Shown: positions 11,431 to 23,769 of the stretch, piece after piece | Numbering within the stretch: the first letter of the stretch is position 1 | How the letters are laid out: every line of letters starts with the position of its first letter | Origin: Lophium mytilinum | Taxonomy: Eukaryota; Ascomycota; Dothideomycetes; Mytilinidiales; Mytilinidiaceae | Length of the DNA: 64,000 nt | NCBI GenBank assembly: GCA_010093605.1 | Contig: MU004193.1 | Span: 1,495,520 to 1,559,519, forward strand | Direction: 5' to 3' | The notes under the pieces: generated by a model | The model's database searches: none | The model's input: only the letters and a program-made list of their open reading frames with translations | What the model was told of the DNA's origin: nothing | Translations under genes and position numbers: made by a program

Positions 11431-13295
11431 CTACGCTCCGTTGGCAGCCTTGCCACCTCCACGAGCTTGAGTGCCGCTGGTGTGCCTAAGGTTCGGACCT
11501 GGCGGATGATTCTCGTGATAGCCGTTATGAGCGGCGTGCGCTTGCACAGCGTTCTCCACAGAAGCAAGAGCGGGAATGTCGTCGTATTCGTCGTCGTAAT
11601 ACTCTTCCTCTTGCTGGTCCAACGGTGCATTGTCGAGTGGCTGGTCGTATCGCTGATTCGGAGGCGGGTTCTGTGCCTGCTGGCTGGCGTTTGCATTGTT
11701 CTTCGCAGAATTCTTGGTCCCTTTCTTCCCCTTCCGTCCCTTCATCCTCGCTTTCTCCAGCAATCGGCGCTTCTCTGCCAAACGCTTCCGCTCTTTTCTG
11801 TCCTTTATCTCGTATTGTCGCACTAGAGCTTCCGGAGGCGATCCAAAAATGCTCTCGTACTCGCAGAATTCACATATCCAGATATCCTCTCTACTGGGCG
11901 GGTGATGATAGTTGGTATATTCCTGCTGCATCTTGCGTTGGCGAGCGGCTAAAGCATATATCTTCCCGGGTTTGCGTCTCGGCTTCCTAGGCTGCTGCGC
12001 TCCCGGCTGTGCTTGTGGCTGAGGTTTGCCTGACGAGCCTTGCTGGTTCCCGTTCATGTTGGGGCTGGTCTGGGTTCCTTGCGTGGTTCGGGGTTGGGAG
12101 GATTGGGGCTGTCCACCTCTATGTGGGCCCTTGTCTGGCGCGTTCGCGTATTCCCTAGCTTGAAGATTGTCAGGTGGTGCAAAGTTGCCATTCTGTTGCC
12201 CCGGCCAAACCATTTTATTCGCGGAGTCTGACGGTATGCTGAAGGTGAATTGGGAGTTATCGGGCGTCTTGGCGGCTTGCTGCTGCAGCAAGCTGACGTT
12301 CTCGTTCCCAGCTTGGCTTTGCTCCGCCTGAGCGTTGGCAATTGCAGCGGATATGATGCCGCCTTGCTCTGGTGGATTTCCTATAGAAAATCGTTAGCAA
12401 TATAGCAGCCATTCTACCACAAGCTTCACGTGCCTTTGCTCTGCGCACCAGCACCGTTGTAATCCCGCTTCGCACCACTGGTCGTCTTTCCTGCATTCAT
12501 GGCATTCGTGGATGTCCCCAGTACCCGACGCTCCGGTGTCCGTCCGGACCTCGCATAGCGGCCCCGTCCAGCCCCAGATATGCCCGTGCCTGAAGAAGTG
12601 GTTTGCATTGCCGAAGATCCAGAACCATAGTAGTGTCCTACTCCTCCCTCCCCATCTTCGTGTGCCGCAGGATCTCGAGCATGGGAAATGCCCATGCTCG
12701 CCATCTCCGCCGTCAGGTTGTTGTGATGTGCGCTAGTGCTTCCCATATTAGGAATCTTGCGCTTCTTCTTGTTGTTTGTATTTTCGAAAGACTCGTACCC
12801 GTCGGCAGACGATGACGCCGAGCTCGGCTTCGAAAATGCCGCAGAAGTACCCGACTTTGCCCCCAGCAGACTCCGAGAGTATGGTTGTACGCTCGGCGAG
12901 GATTGTAGAGCAGCGGCCCGGTCGTCTTCCTCCTCGTCGCTGTCTAGCTCAGAATGGTCGTGGCCACAGTGGCAGGTATGAGGTTCGTGGTCGCCACGCT
13001 GGACTCGATTCGCGGCAACCCCCGACACCTTGTCAAGCTGGCTATAGGGGAAGCTGAATAGCGGAGCAGAGCTCGGGGGCGCCGGCGGATAGACGATGGA
13101 GTCGGCTTGCTCGGGGGAGAGACGGGCGCGGAGGCGACGCTTTGGAAGAGGTCGAATCGGGCGGTCAGGGTACATGGGCGAGGTGGTGTCGGGCGAATGC
13201 TGCAGTGGTGAAGACCGAGACCACTCGTAGCCTGTGAGTGCGAGGGCAGTAGTCAGCAGGTGTCCGAACGTCTGAGCGATGAGATAGAGCGGCAT
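11431..13295 (-). CDS. Conserved fungal protein with N-terminal anchor and C-terminal WICEFCEY motif
   Basis: Two exons (12434-13295 and 11431-12380) give 603 residues. The join needs a GC-AG intron (12381-12433, donor GCACGT, branch GCTAAC, acceptor TAG). No GT donor nearby keeps the frame. The start at 13295 is the first ATG in the frame and yields MPLYLIAQTFGHLLTTALAL, a likely membrane anchor, then YEWSRSSP. Next come a Pro/Arg region with RLRARLSPEQADSIVYPP, a His/Cys patch (HTCHCGHDH) with an acidic run, and long Ser/Gly/Gln-rich disorder. The best conserved part is near residue 450: REDIWICEFCEYESIFGSPP followed by a Lys/Arg-rich helix, KDRKERKRLAEKRRLLEKAR. The family occurs across Pezizomycotina without assigned function. 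Confidence 0.78.
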
Positions 13296-16200
13296 GATGC
13301 CCACGGTGAAGTCAAACGCAGAGGAGAAATTCGGTTGCGCGGTTGAGGTGGTGCTGGCGGTCGAGATACGCACCCGCAGTGGCTGCTGCCATGTTTACAC
13401 ACTTCCTCCAACAATCTCGGCGAACAATAATTCTACAGTGATGAATCCAACGGTGGGGGGTCTAGTCAGAGGTCTATCGGGGTCTGCTGGCAGTATACCG
13501 CCCAGCGGGAAAACAGCCAATGCAGGTCTATCCAACACTGCTCTTGCAGAAAAGGGAAGACAGGGCAGTGCGGGGAATTGTACAGTAGGTGGGAGGTGTA
13601 TAGTAGGTGCAGGTGCAGGTCGAGGTTGTGGGTTCGGGTAGGGTGTAGTGGCAGGTGGGTTGCTTGCATACAAATGATAAAATAGCTCGGTAGCTGGCGA
13701 GTTCTAATCGCTCCACGTCAACCCAGACAACAAGACACCAGGCACCGCAGCTTGAAGAGAGCAGACACGTACCTTTGATGACAGCAGATGGCAGCGGAGC
13801 AGTTTGATGTTGGTTGAGAGGATGCACAGTGCAGTGTCGCCATCCATGTCGGTTTCTAGAAGACGCAGAGGAGGCGCTAATATGAAAAGGGGATTGGTAA
13901 TAGAGTGTCTTCTCCTTTCCCATCCAATCTACGACGGCCGTGCCTCATTCACTCCTTGCAATCTCGAGTCTTCTACGTGTTATGTCTTTCTACACATTCC
14001 AGGCTTCCAGCCATCTGTCTATGGTCTTAGAGCCTTTCCATCTATACGCAGCTGTGATGGCTACCCGACTTGCTTCCGGCCAAACCGAAGTCGTCTCGAA
14101 AGATACACCTGCCGATCTCAATTCGGCCGAAAACCTCAGACAGCGTGCTCAAAGCATATCTGAAGGTGGAGGTCATTAGATGGAGATCTGAAATGAAGGT
14201 CACGGGTTTCAGGCTCGTGCTGCTAGACTTGTCGTGTTTTCAGATGCATTCCAAACGATATTTAGTCCGTTGTGTCCCTGTTTGCTTATTCTCATCCAAC
14301 AAAATCACGTTGGTGGCGTTTGCACTGGATGACCAAGCCTGTCATAGAAGCATGTTCATATCACTCAGGCACCATCCGCATGAACGAGCTGTCGGCGGGA
14401 ATAGTAGCAGCAGTCATCAGATAGAATTTTGATCAGCCTCAGCTCCCCTAGACCTGTGTGGTTTCAGGTCCACCGATTTCCAAATCGCGGTGAGCACATG
14501 TATCCTTTTCAAATAGCAGCTAAATCTCAATGCGGAGTGTTCTGCGATTGTGTGGGTATTTGTGCAACGTACGACGTGCTGGATTCAGATGACAGGTGTT
14601 CCAAGGTTGCCAGCTCGTTCGGGTATAACCATGTATTCATTTCCGTATAGACCAGATCACCCGAATACGATATTCACATCTCTATAAAGTTCCCTATCTT
14701 TGGATCGGACCTGAATTGATATTCGAAGATAATGCTAAGTTGCACGTGACTCTCGGACCGGAATAACTCTCCTCCCTTAAAAACCCAAAACGCTCCCCGC
14801 TTGCAGCTCGTCATCTTGACCCCTCAGTCTCGAAGGTCTCCTCAAGTCCTGAAACTTTGCTTTGCGAGACAAACCGAGAGCTTGATGGATCTCAGCCGAA
14901 ACTCATGCCCCTAGGTCGCCTCGACGACTTCGGGGGTGCATTGCGCATGTCCGTAAGCGTTCCGATACTGTCCCTCCACCAGTACCTGAAGCTGACATCG
15001 AGCTCTACAGGCCATCGGAGGCTCAATATGCCAGCACGTAAATAATCGATACCGATTGTGCGAAGATGACACTTGGTAGCTAGCTTCGACTTCCCTCAGC
15101 GGCATGAAAGGATTCCAGAGGAATCTCCCCGGACAAATCTCGATCAAAGAACGAATAAAGCGAACAATATAGGCACATACTGAGACTCACGGGAACAATC
15201 CCTATAGTACGCCGCTATAGGTGCCACCACGGCTATAAATGAGCGCGCACCGGTGCTGGAAGGTAACTCTTAGGCATATATACGGTAGGTTTTGCGGACA
15301 ACCGCTTCTCGAACGAATGTGACTCCGAATAGGCGGTCGTAGGTACGAGTTGTAGTGAGTGAGCTACTAAGTCTGATGGCTGTACTACATTATAGTCGTT
15401 GTAGGGGGGGTGACTCGTAGGTGCTTGTTGCTTGATCCTTTATGGTCAAAGTGACAATCTCATGGTCGTGGAGAATCGGAACTTACCAAACAACTCGGAT
15501 TTAATAGCACATTCTCATGCACTGGTCCAAACCCTTAAAGCTACCAGCGGATAAATGCCATTTAGTGTTACCATGCACGGGTTGCAACCTTCGCAAAGCT
15601 GACCGGATAAGGCGTCCGAGTCTGGTAAACGAGGGTCGTGGGAGGATTCACCCCTTCCTTGGCCTACCGGGATATCTCTGCGGATTCTGGTTCCTGATAG
15701 GCTGATGTTCTAATGACCAAGTCCGTACATTTGTAGCAAGTTGAGCTCGTGAATAATAGCGAAGTGAATAATAGCAGAGCGAACGTCGAGTGCGCAGCGA
15801 ACCACAAGATTAATATTCAAACAAGCTTTGAGAACCAGCATTCCATCCGCACATGCCCCATCGGGTCGTAGATAGCCCTCGCAAGCGCCATCTCGGGTTC
15901 GCATTACTCGGGCCAACGTTCAGACCGGCAACCAGGATTCGTCGTATCCAGCTCGGGCTCCGTGTCCTTCACCCAATCGCGCCCACAGCCACCGTCTCGG
16001 CTGGCCACGCATCCGCCCAAGCCTTCCCCGATGCAGTGATAACCCGCTGGCTTTGTCTTTAAGCGACCCGCGCGAGGATTCAAGGCGTGCGCTTAAATCA
16101 CGCCTAAAATTCACTACTATATCATGACACTCCCCACGCGCCTGAGGGGCGAGAGTTACGTCGCAAGAGCGAGCTTTGCGCATTCACAAAGAGCGACGTC

Positions 16201-16451
16201 ACGACGGGTTCTTCTTCTTTTCAAACGGTTACAGTGTGACGGTGACGCTCCTTCTCTTATCTATAGATAGCCTTGCAATCCGTGTTCTCTTTTCGAAGAC
16301 GTCAGTTTCGAGCTATTCATAGCCTTCTCCTGGAGTCTAAGCCATTCAGCCATTCAGCCATTGTTCTTTTGTACACTCACCTCAACGCTCACCATTCATA
16401 ACTCTTTTCAAATCCCACCGGCACCAGCGCTGAAGCGCATCCATCACCATC
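13296..16451. other. Long intergenic region, no gene recognised
   Basis: About 3.1 kb has only short ORFs on both strands and no domain. A GTGAATAATAGC pair lies at 15749 and 15764. Between 15170 and 15420 there are several CTATAG/CTATAA and short palindromic patches without a clear element structure. Just before 16452 there is a short tandem CCATTCAG repeat at about 16345, inside the likely promoter of the RTA1 gene. Confidence 0.5.
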
Positions 16452-17614
16452 ATGTTGTCCCTTACTGCCACTGTTATCGAGCTCGTCGCCCGCAACAGCA
16501 GCAAACCCGACTACGCAGCGATCCGCAACTATCGCGACCACTGTACTCTCAGCACATGTAAACTGTCAGACTCATACTGGGGCTACCGGCCCTCTCTCCC
16601 CGCCAATGCCTTCTTCCTCGCCATCTTCGCCATCTCCACCGGCCTCTACCTAGTGCAAGCTCTGCTCTCCAAACGCTTCCTCGGCTTCACAATCGCCATG
16701 GTCTCCGGCTGCCTTCTAGAAGTAATCGGCTACGTCGGACGAATAATGAGCTACTACAACCCCTTCAAAGAGGTAAACCCACCCCTCTCCATTTCCCAAC
16801 CCCTCACGAACTTTACTAACCCACCCACCCCTAGCCCGGCTTCCTCATGCAAATCGTCTGCCTAACCATCGCCCCCGCCTTCATGGCCGCCGGCATCTAC
16901 CTCTGCCTCTCGCGCATCGTCATGACCTTCGGCGCCGAAAACTCGCGCATAAAACCCCTCTCCTACCCGCGCATCTTCATCCCCTGCGATCTCATCTCCC
17001 TCCTCCTGCAAGCCGCCGGCGGCGGCCTCGCCTCCTCCGCCTCCCACACCAACAGAAACCCGACTCCCGGCAACAACATCATGATCGCGGGCCTCAGCAT
17101 GCAGGTCGCGACCCTCTTCATCTTCATGATCCTCGCGACCGACTTCGGCATCCGCACCCTCAACCGCGTGCGCAGGCTGGGCAAGGAGCAGGCGCTGGAC
17201 CCGACGCACGCGCGGCTGCGCGCGAGTTGGGCGTTCCAGGGGTTTTTGGTTGCGTTGGCGTTCGCGACGCTGTGTATTTTCACGCGGTCGGTGTATCGCG
17301 TGGCCGAGTTGAGTGAGGGGTGGAATGGGCATTTGATTAAGACGCAGAAGTACTTTATTGGGCTCGAGGGCGCGATTGTGGGGTTGGCCGTGTTGGCGCT
17401 GAATGCGTTTCATCCGGGCTTGTGCTTCAGGGAAGGGTATGCTGAGAGGGCGCGGTTGGGGTTTGGAGCGCAGAAGGGGGTGGTAAAAAAGGAGAATGTG
17501 GGTGGCAGGACGTGGTATGGGAAGAAGAGGGTGGGGCGGAGCGCGGAGCAGCAGCGGGAGGAGGGAGTGGTGGGGACGCCGGGAAGTGAGGAGGAGGTGA
17601 AGGATTCTTTGTAG
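16452..17614 (+). CDS. RTA1-like seven-helix membrane protein
   Basis: Two exons (16452-16772 and 16835-17614) joined in phase 0 give 366 residues. The 62-bp intron has an ACTAAC branch site and a TAG acceptor. The protein shows seven hydrophobic helices and RTA1 family landmarks. These are YRPSLPANAFFLAIFAIS (TM1), VSGCLLEVIGYVGRIMSYYN (TM2-3), IFIPCDLISLLLQAAGGGLA (TM4) and SVYRVAELSEGWNGHL followed by an E-rich hydrophobic TM7. RTA1 proteins (Rta1, Rsb1, Pug1 in yeast) act at the plasma membrane in lipid translocation or resistance to toxic amphiphiles such as 7-aminocholesterol and sphingoid bases. The basic tail after residue 320 is cytosolic by inference. Direction of transport and substrate are unknown. 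Confidence 0.92.
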
Positions 17615-18007
17615 AGAGGGATCTTTGGGGTGGGGAACGTAGAGGTTCAGGAAGAGACATTTAAATACCTCGTTCCAGTATTGGAATCACTACTTCATGT
17701 GCTGTGCATGAGGACGGTATGAAGGCTTACTAGTATATACTTTTTCAATACCCCATATAAGTTAGACGCATAGGAACCAGAATTGCTCAACCTCTGGAAT
17801 TCTTAGATCGAAAACCTTGGCCAACGGGAAAGGCTTAAAAAGATAATGCTGATCGAAGTCTCCCAAACGACGCGGTTAATTTAGGACGCACGACATGCTG
17901 CAGAAATCTGCTCGGTCTACGTTTATCAAGCTGTTTCCAACCATACCGTCTAACGGCTAGTTGTCTCAAGAGTTGTAAGGGTACCTGCAGGTGGGAAAAG
18001 TTCAATA
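17615..18007. other. Intergenic 3' flank of RTA1-like gene
   Basis: No gene is seen. The stretch ends at the TA dinucleotide that borders the inverted-repeat element at 18008. Confidence 0.5.
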
Positions 18008-18344
18008 CAGTAAAACCTGAGTATAGAGTTTTCGGTGGATAGTGATATACTCTATAGAGTGATAAATTTCGGCTGACGGTGGAAATTTGTATGGGTATAG
18101 TAATATCCTTGGTTACTGTGGTATCACTAGTACCCTCTCACGAAAATTATACTAACCAGGGGGGTTTTTGTATGGGCGGGTGGTCCGTGGCACCTCCGAC
18201 CGTCCCCAAAGACCCCTTAATCTCGCTCTTTTGGGGGCGGATGGCTTACAAAGCGCTCACACGTGACTATTGTTACAGTGATACTCTCTGTACAGTGATA
18301 CGAAACCTCGCAAAAAACCGTATCACTATACCGAGGTTTTACTG
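18008..18344. mobile_element. pogo/Tc1-mariner type MITE with TA target duplication
   Basis: The 337-bp element begins CAGTAAAACCTGAGTATAG and ends with the inverted counterpart CTATACCGAGGTTTTACTG, so the terminal repeats match at 17 of 19 positions. It is bordered by TA on both sides (18006-18007 and 18345-18346), the target-site duplication of Tc1/mariner elements. Inside, near both ends, there are repeated GATACT/GTGATA blocks (for example around 18040-18065 and 18275-18302), which look like subterminal transposase-binding repeats. No transposase frame is present, so it is non-autonomous. Terminal repeats beginning CAGT with an AACCTC core are typical of the pogo branch. Confidence 0.85.
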
Positions 18345-18346
18345 TA

Positions 18347-18797
18347 CTGCCAAGCAAAATCTGCATCTCATCAAATCTCAGCGCCACACGTACGCAGTCA
18401 TCGATCTTCTATCCAACTCTTTGTCATTTCTTACTTAGCGACCAGAATTCTATCTAGAGTCTTTACCCAACAGTCATATATGGCAGCTGTCATCGTTTTC
18501 TTCGCTATCCAGATGTTTGTGCGATCATCACATTTTATGCTTTAGATTCTCCTTACCAAAGATAAACAAATGGCCGAAATCCGCAAAAAAGCTAAATGCT
18601 TTTTCGATCAGCCTTACTGCCGATATGCGAAAGGTCAGGTGTGGGGGATGCATGCCTTCATCTTCAGCTGAGCTATGATTCGCGCATCACGCAGGACAAA
18701 CGGGCTGAGCCTTTAGCCTTGTCGGCATTTCAGGCAGCTGCTCGACTTACCTGTGTCTACGGACCTTGGTCTCTTCTCTCTGCAAATACTCCGCAAC
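18347..18797. other. Upstream region of the STAND gene
   Basis: This stretch lies between the MITE and the STAND protein start. No separate gene is seen. It probably holds the promoter and 5' leader. Confidence 0.45.
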
Positions 18798-21753
18798 ATG
18801 GATCCTCTTGCGGCGCTCGGCCTGGCTGCTAACGTTATACAATTTGTTGACTTCACGTCAAAGCTCTTCTCTCAGACCGCCGCAATCTATCGTTCGGCCA
18901 ATGGCGTGTCTGGGGAGACACAGGAGTTGATTACGATAACCACTGGACTCCAAACACTATGCGCACGTCTTGCGTCACCACAGGAATTAGGTGGTTATCC
19001 GGCCGAGGATGGGCTAATGTCTCTGGCACAAGGCTGCAAATCAGCTGGCGACGAATTAGTCGTCGCTCTGCAGAAATTGAGGGCTACAGGGAGCCACAAA
19101 AAATGGGCGAGTCTTACTACTGCGTTGATCACCGTATGGAAACAGCCTCAAATCGACGCGATGAAAAGGAGACTGGAATTGTACAAATCTCAATTAGCGC
19201 TTCAGCTCACAAAACAGACCCAAGCACTTGTTACGTATGCTCCATCCGCAAAATTTAAAATTGCTAAGGCTAAGTCGCTCACGCGACAACAGGAACCAGG
19301 GATCCTCAATTCTCCACGCATTGCGGCTGCTACAAGACGAGAATCGACGAGCTGGAACTGATTTAGCCTCCCAGATTGCTGATGTGAAGGTCGAGATCAG
19401 TGCCACGTTTTCTCGCCTAGCGAAGGAGTTCGACGCGCAGACTCAGAAACACGATTCCAATAAAAATGGAAAAGGGAAGAAGGAAAGGTCTATTTCGGAA
19501 TCTTCGCTCAATTTGTCCAACCGTGTTCGCTCTCCAAATCCGGTCAACATCACTTTGGAAACCTCCAAACTTCTAGAATTCGAAGGCACGTGCAGTAAAA
19601 TAGGGACATCCTTAATCATATTGAGAAGTCTGTGTTTCCCAACGATGAAATTCCGCCACTCAAAGATTACGGGTGCCCATCCAGGGACGTTCCAGTGGAT
19701 CTCGTTGACGCATTTCATTCCTTGGTTGCAGGCTGATGATGATGCCATATTTTGGCTTAGTGGCAAGCCAGGGTCTGGCAAAAGCACATTGATGAAATAT
19801 CTGGCAGACAGCCCTGAGACTATAGCCCAGCTCGAACGATGGGCAGATACCAGAGAGCTAGTCACAGCAAGCTTTTTCTTTTGGGTTGCCGGGAACGAAA
19901 TGCAAAAATCACAAGAAGGCTTATTACAATCGTTATTGTATCAAGTACTCAGAAAACATCCAAAACTCATCCCTACAATATTTCCATCACGCTGGAACGG
20001 ACTCACAGCTCATGATGAGCCAGAGTCACAGCTATGGGGTGTTAGAGGAACAGCCAGAGTCGAGGAAGATGTTCTAGGACATCAATGGACACGAGAAGAA
20101 CTTTTAGCCGCTTTCAAACGGTTAAACGACCATGAGCTAGCGTCCACTAGGTTTTGCTTTTTTATTGACGGGCTCGATGAGTATGATGGGGACCACTCAG
20201 ATCTCATCACCGTTATTAAGAGCTTAGTGGATACTTCAAACGTCAAAATATGCGTCTCTAGTAGGCCTTGGAACGTCTTCGAGGAGGCCTTTGGCGCCGA
20301 TCCAATACACAAAATATACTTACAGAATGTCAATCGCGATGACATTCGACTATATGTTCATTCCAACCTCGAGCAACACCCAGAATTCCGGAAGATGATC
20401 GAACGTGACCCTCGGGGCGAAGAAATCGCAAGAGAAGTGGTCGACAAAGCTCAAGGGGTTTTCCTGTGGGTCTTCCTAGTCGTCCGATCGCTAGTGGAGG
20501 GACTCCGAAACTGCGACAGGATAGTAGATCTTCAAAGAAGAGTTCGAGAATTCCCTAGCGATCTAGAGGCATTTTTCATGCAGATATTCACCTCACTCGA
20601 CAGGTTTTACCACGTCCAAACTGCACGAGCGTTTCAAGTTGCGATTGCAACACACAAACCTTTGCCCCCGATCTTCTATTGGCTGATCGACTTGGAGGAA
20701 GAGGATACTGACTATGCCATTAAATCGGAACAGCAGCCTCAAGACCTGGAAGAATTCGAGTCAAGGAACCTGAACATACAAGTGAGACTGAATGGAAGGT
20801 GCAAAGGTCTCCTTGAGGTCACAACGAACGATGAGGAAGAGCTGCTGTTTCGAGAGCAAGTGGACTTCTTGCACAGAACAGTCAAAGATTTCCTTCTGAC
20901 CAAAGATATGCAAACGCTCATGTTAAGCTGGTCTGGCACTATATTTGACGCACATCTTGCTATTTGTAGAGCCATGCTCGCTCATATCAAGACATTAACG
21001 GACGGAGACGGAACCCTTCGCCTCGACAGACCTCGAAACTCAGCATTTTTAAACCTGATTGTTGCATTTTTCACGAACGCAAGGGAAGCCGAAATAACCA
21101 GCACCTCCCCAGGCCATCTCATCATTGACCTCGTAGACGAACTACAACGAGTACTTGCACGGTTTGTGAACAAAGACGGAAGCAAACCCGAATTCATGCT
21201 GTGGGAATCGTGGGGTTTCCAGTCATTCCTAGAACTCGCCGCGTCACAGAATCTCCAGCGATATGTCCTGCTGAAACTCAATCGACAAATAGACAAGTTA
21301 TCAAAAGCCGAAAAGGCTTCCCTCCTCGCCGCTGCTCTTGCGTCTCCAAACCCCTCTGCAACTATCCCTGAGCAAACCGTCCCCGACCGCAAACTCGTAG
21401 CGTTTCTTCTCCAGCACGGCGCAGATCCAAACCATACCTTCTTCAAACATCACACCGTCTGGAGCGACTTTCTTTTTCGCACCATTCGTTCTACCTATTG
21501 GCCCAAAGACCTGATCTACGAAATCCTCAAAGACCTGCTTCTTCACCGTGCTGAGTGCGAGAAGGGCCACTGTGAAATGATGCCGGGAACAGCGAAGGGA
21601 TTTATAGTGTGTAACGGATTGGAGTCCGTGGTTAGCAAGTTCTGCCACCCTGAGGATTCCGAAGAACTGCTTTCCCTAGCCCAGAGACCTGAAAAGGGGA
21701 AGGGCAAGGGAAAGGATAGGTCTTGGTACAAGAAGCTCGTTTCCTTTCGGTAA
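18798..21753 (+). CDS. STAND/NACHT NTPase (fungal NLR-like)
   Basis: Two exons (18798-19234 and 19293-21753) give 965 residues. The 58-bp intron joins the frames in phase 2. The N-terminus, MDPLAALGLAANVIQFVDF, is the typical start of the fungal STAND N-terminal domain. A coiled-coil stretch follows (LQDENRRAGTDLASQIADVK). The NACHT module has Walker A GKPGSGKST near residue 304, Walker B FFIDGLDEYDGD near 434, and the sensor-like CVSSRPWNVFEEAFG. The following region (EIAREVVDKAQGVFLWVFLV and FLHRTVKDFLLT) matches the helical domain called DUF7791. No WD40, TPR or full ankyrin array follows. A single ankyrin-like LLQHGADPNHTF lies near the C-terminus. Such proteins are non-self sensors or cell-death regulators in fungi. 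That role is family knowledge and is not shown for this gene. Confidence 0.9.
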
Positions 21754-22219
21754 AGGGACTGAACATACGCTCTCGTTTCTCATCCGATGATACCACGGAA
21801 GTTCGTCAAGGCACCACCAATCGGATATGGCCCGAATCTCAGCACTCGAATTCCATGACTCGTATGATCCATATGTTGCAAGCGGAGCGTTGACACCAGC
21901 TTGGACCCTACCAAGAGGAAGCGCTGACACACCATCAATTCCATTCGATACAATTGGAGGCGCATGCTTCACCTCCAAAACTGATCTACGGAACAAGTGA
22001 ACCACAACACTTTCATCGTTCAAGTCACCACTTATCTGATCTCAGAGTGCGGTACTAGCAGTCCAAACACTTTTGATAGCATTCATGATACAGACAAACA
22101 CCATCCCAGACCGATACCCAGAGTAAGGAAATGTGTCTATATCGATACACCAACTACCTTCAGTCCATATCATCCTCCCCGTCGTCTCCTACTAATCTTA
22201 TCTGTCATACCAAGTAGAC
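21754..22219. other. Convergent intergenic region
   Basis: This is the 3' flank shared by the STAND gene and WBP1. Nothing else was recognised. Confidence 0.5.
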
Positions 22220-23769
22220 TTACTGCGTCTTCTTCACACCCTTCTCTACCCCCTCGCTGTATAACCACAGCGCCACAAACGCAATCCATCCGGCCACCGT
22301 GACCCAGATGCCTCCAATCCACACCCATGCCGCGCTGATGTTCCAGCTCCGCGGCCACTCGTCGTGGGCAAAGTGGCGCACCGTAACTTGACGCTTCTCG
22401 TCTACGGACGTTAAGAACGGGCGCTTGTAGTTTACGCGGAAGTTGAAGATGCCGTGTTGGTCTGGTAGGACGAAAGAGGTACCGAAGATAGTGCTGTTGG
22501 CGGTTTGTGCGAGGGGCGTAAGGGAGAGGCGATGGAAGGGGGAGAGCATGCTAAATTCGAGTTGGACGTCGTCGGCTGTGGGGGGTACGAAGGGGGAGAG
22601 GTGCGTGGATGTGTATTCGGAGATTTCAATGGTGTAAGACTGTGTTAATCGTCAATATCAGTAACTGTAAGGGGACGGGGACAGCAAGAAGGGGGGATAC
22701 ATACCACATCCGTCTTAATACGGTAGATTCCCGGATTGTGCTCCGGCACGCCCACAGCGCTCTCATTGACATTCTTCTTTCCCTCATTCAGATAATGCTG
22801 CAGCCGTCCCACCTTCAGCACACCGGTCTCCTTGAACGTCCACTCTGACACCTTCGCCGCGAACGCCCGATTAGCTGTAGTCGTCTGTTCCTTGCTACCA
22901 ACAGCGCCGATTTTAGCATCGAACCACTCGTTCTGCAGCATCTCCACGCTCCCAACCACCGTGAAGCGAGCTGAGTTGCGCGCCTGCATCGCTGACACCA
23001 GGGATAATTGTTCGCCGACCGCGAACGGGTCTTCCACGATCTCAGCTTCATCCTTGGGGTTGTAGCTGTATGCGGAGCTCCCCGCGCGCAGAATAGGCGC
23101 GAGATGCGGAGTCGTGTTTCCAAGACCCTGTCCGACAGCGCGGGGGACAGCAATGGTGCCATCGACCTCGAAGTAGTTCTTCACATCCGCACGCAGCGCC
23201 TTCGGGGCCGGAACCAGTAGCACATCATGCTTCTCGCCCGCCGAAACGGTGTCGTAGTTAAAGTGATCGATAACGAGGGCGTTGCGGTCGGTGGGCAGGT
23301 GGATGTCGAGTTCGAGGAGCAGCGAAACGATAGCGCTTGGGGTGGGGTGGTCGGCGGAGAGGGTGAGTAGGACGTTGCCGTCCTTTTTGAGGAATTCGAG
23401 GAGGAGCTTCGGGGTGAGGGAGGGACCGAGGCCCTTAGTCTTGGGTGGGAAGAGAATGAGGTGGTCGTAGGCGCGTTCGCCGTGCTTGAAGATGGACAGT
23501 TTGTCGTTTTTGGGAGACTCAAAGGAGAGGGTATAGCTTCGACCTGGGGAGCCGTATTATTAGAATCATTCAAATACAAGGAGAGAAGAGATTGAATTGA
23601 GGAAATATTGGAATTGTGAACACTTACCTCGCAAATCATCCCAGAATTCCGAATACTTGTCCTTCTCCGCCAATTCTTCGAGCACAACGAGTAACCTACT
23701 CCCGCTCGAACTCAATGCCTGCACCGCTCCCAGCAGCGCCAGCACCAGGAAAGAAAAAAGCCAGCGCAT
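22220..23769 (-). CDS. WBP1: Oligosaccharyltransferase subunit WBP1 (OST48/DDOST)
   Basis: Three exons (23628-23769, 22705-23543, 22220-22639) give 466 residues, the usual family length. The introns are 84 and 65 bp. Features in order: a signal peptide (MRWLFSFLVLALLGAVQA), the GIFT-like luminal domain starting SGSRLLVVLEE, the family segments YDHLILFPPKTKGLGP and ALVIDHFNYD, and a C-terminal membrane helix (WVWIGGIWVTVAGWIAFVAL). The last four residues are KKTQ, a dilysine ER-retrieval signal; yeast Wbp1 also ends in a KKxx signal. The protein is an essential subunit of the ER complex that transfers the lipid-linked glycan to Asn in nascent proteins. It is transcribed divergently from the complex I subunit gene 267 bp away. 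Confidence 0.96.

Noticed and set aside
16862-17413. 183-codon minus-strand ORF
   Set aside because: It is fully antisense to the RTA1-like gene and rich in Arg, Gly and Glu as expected for a shadow frame.
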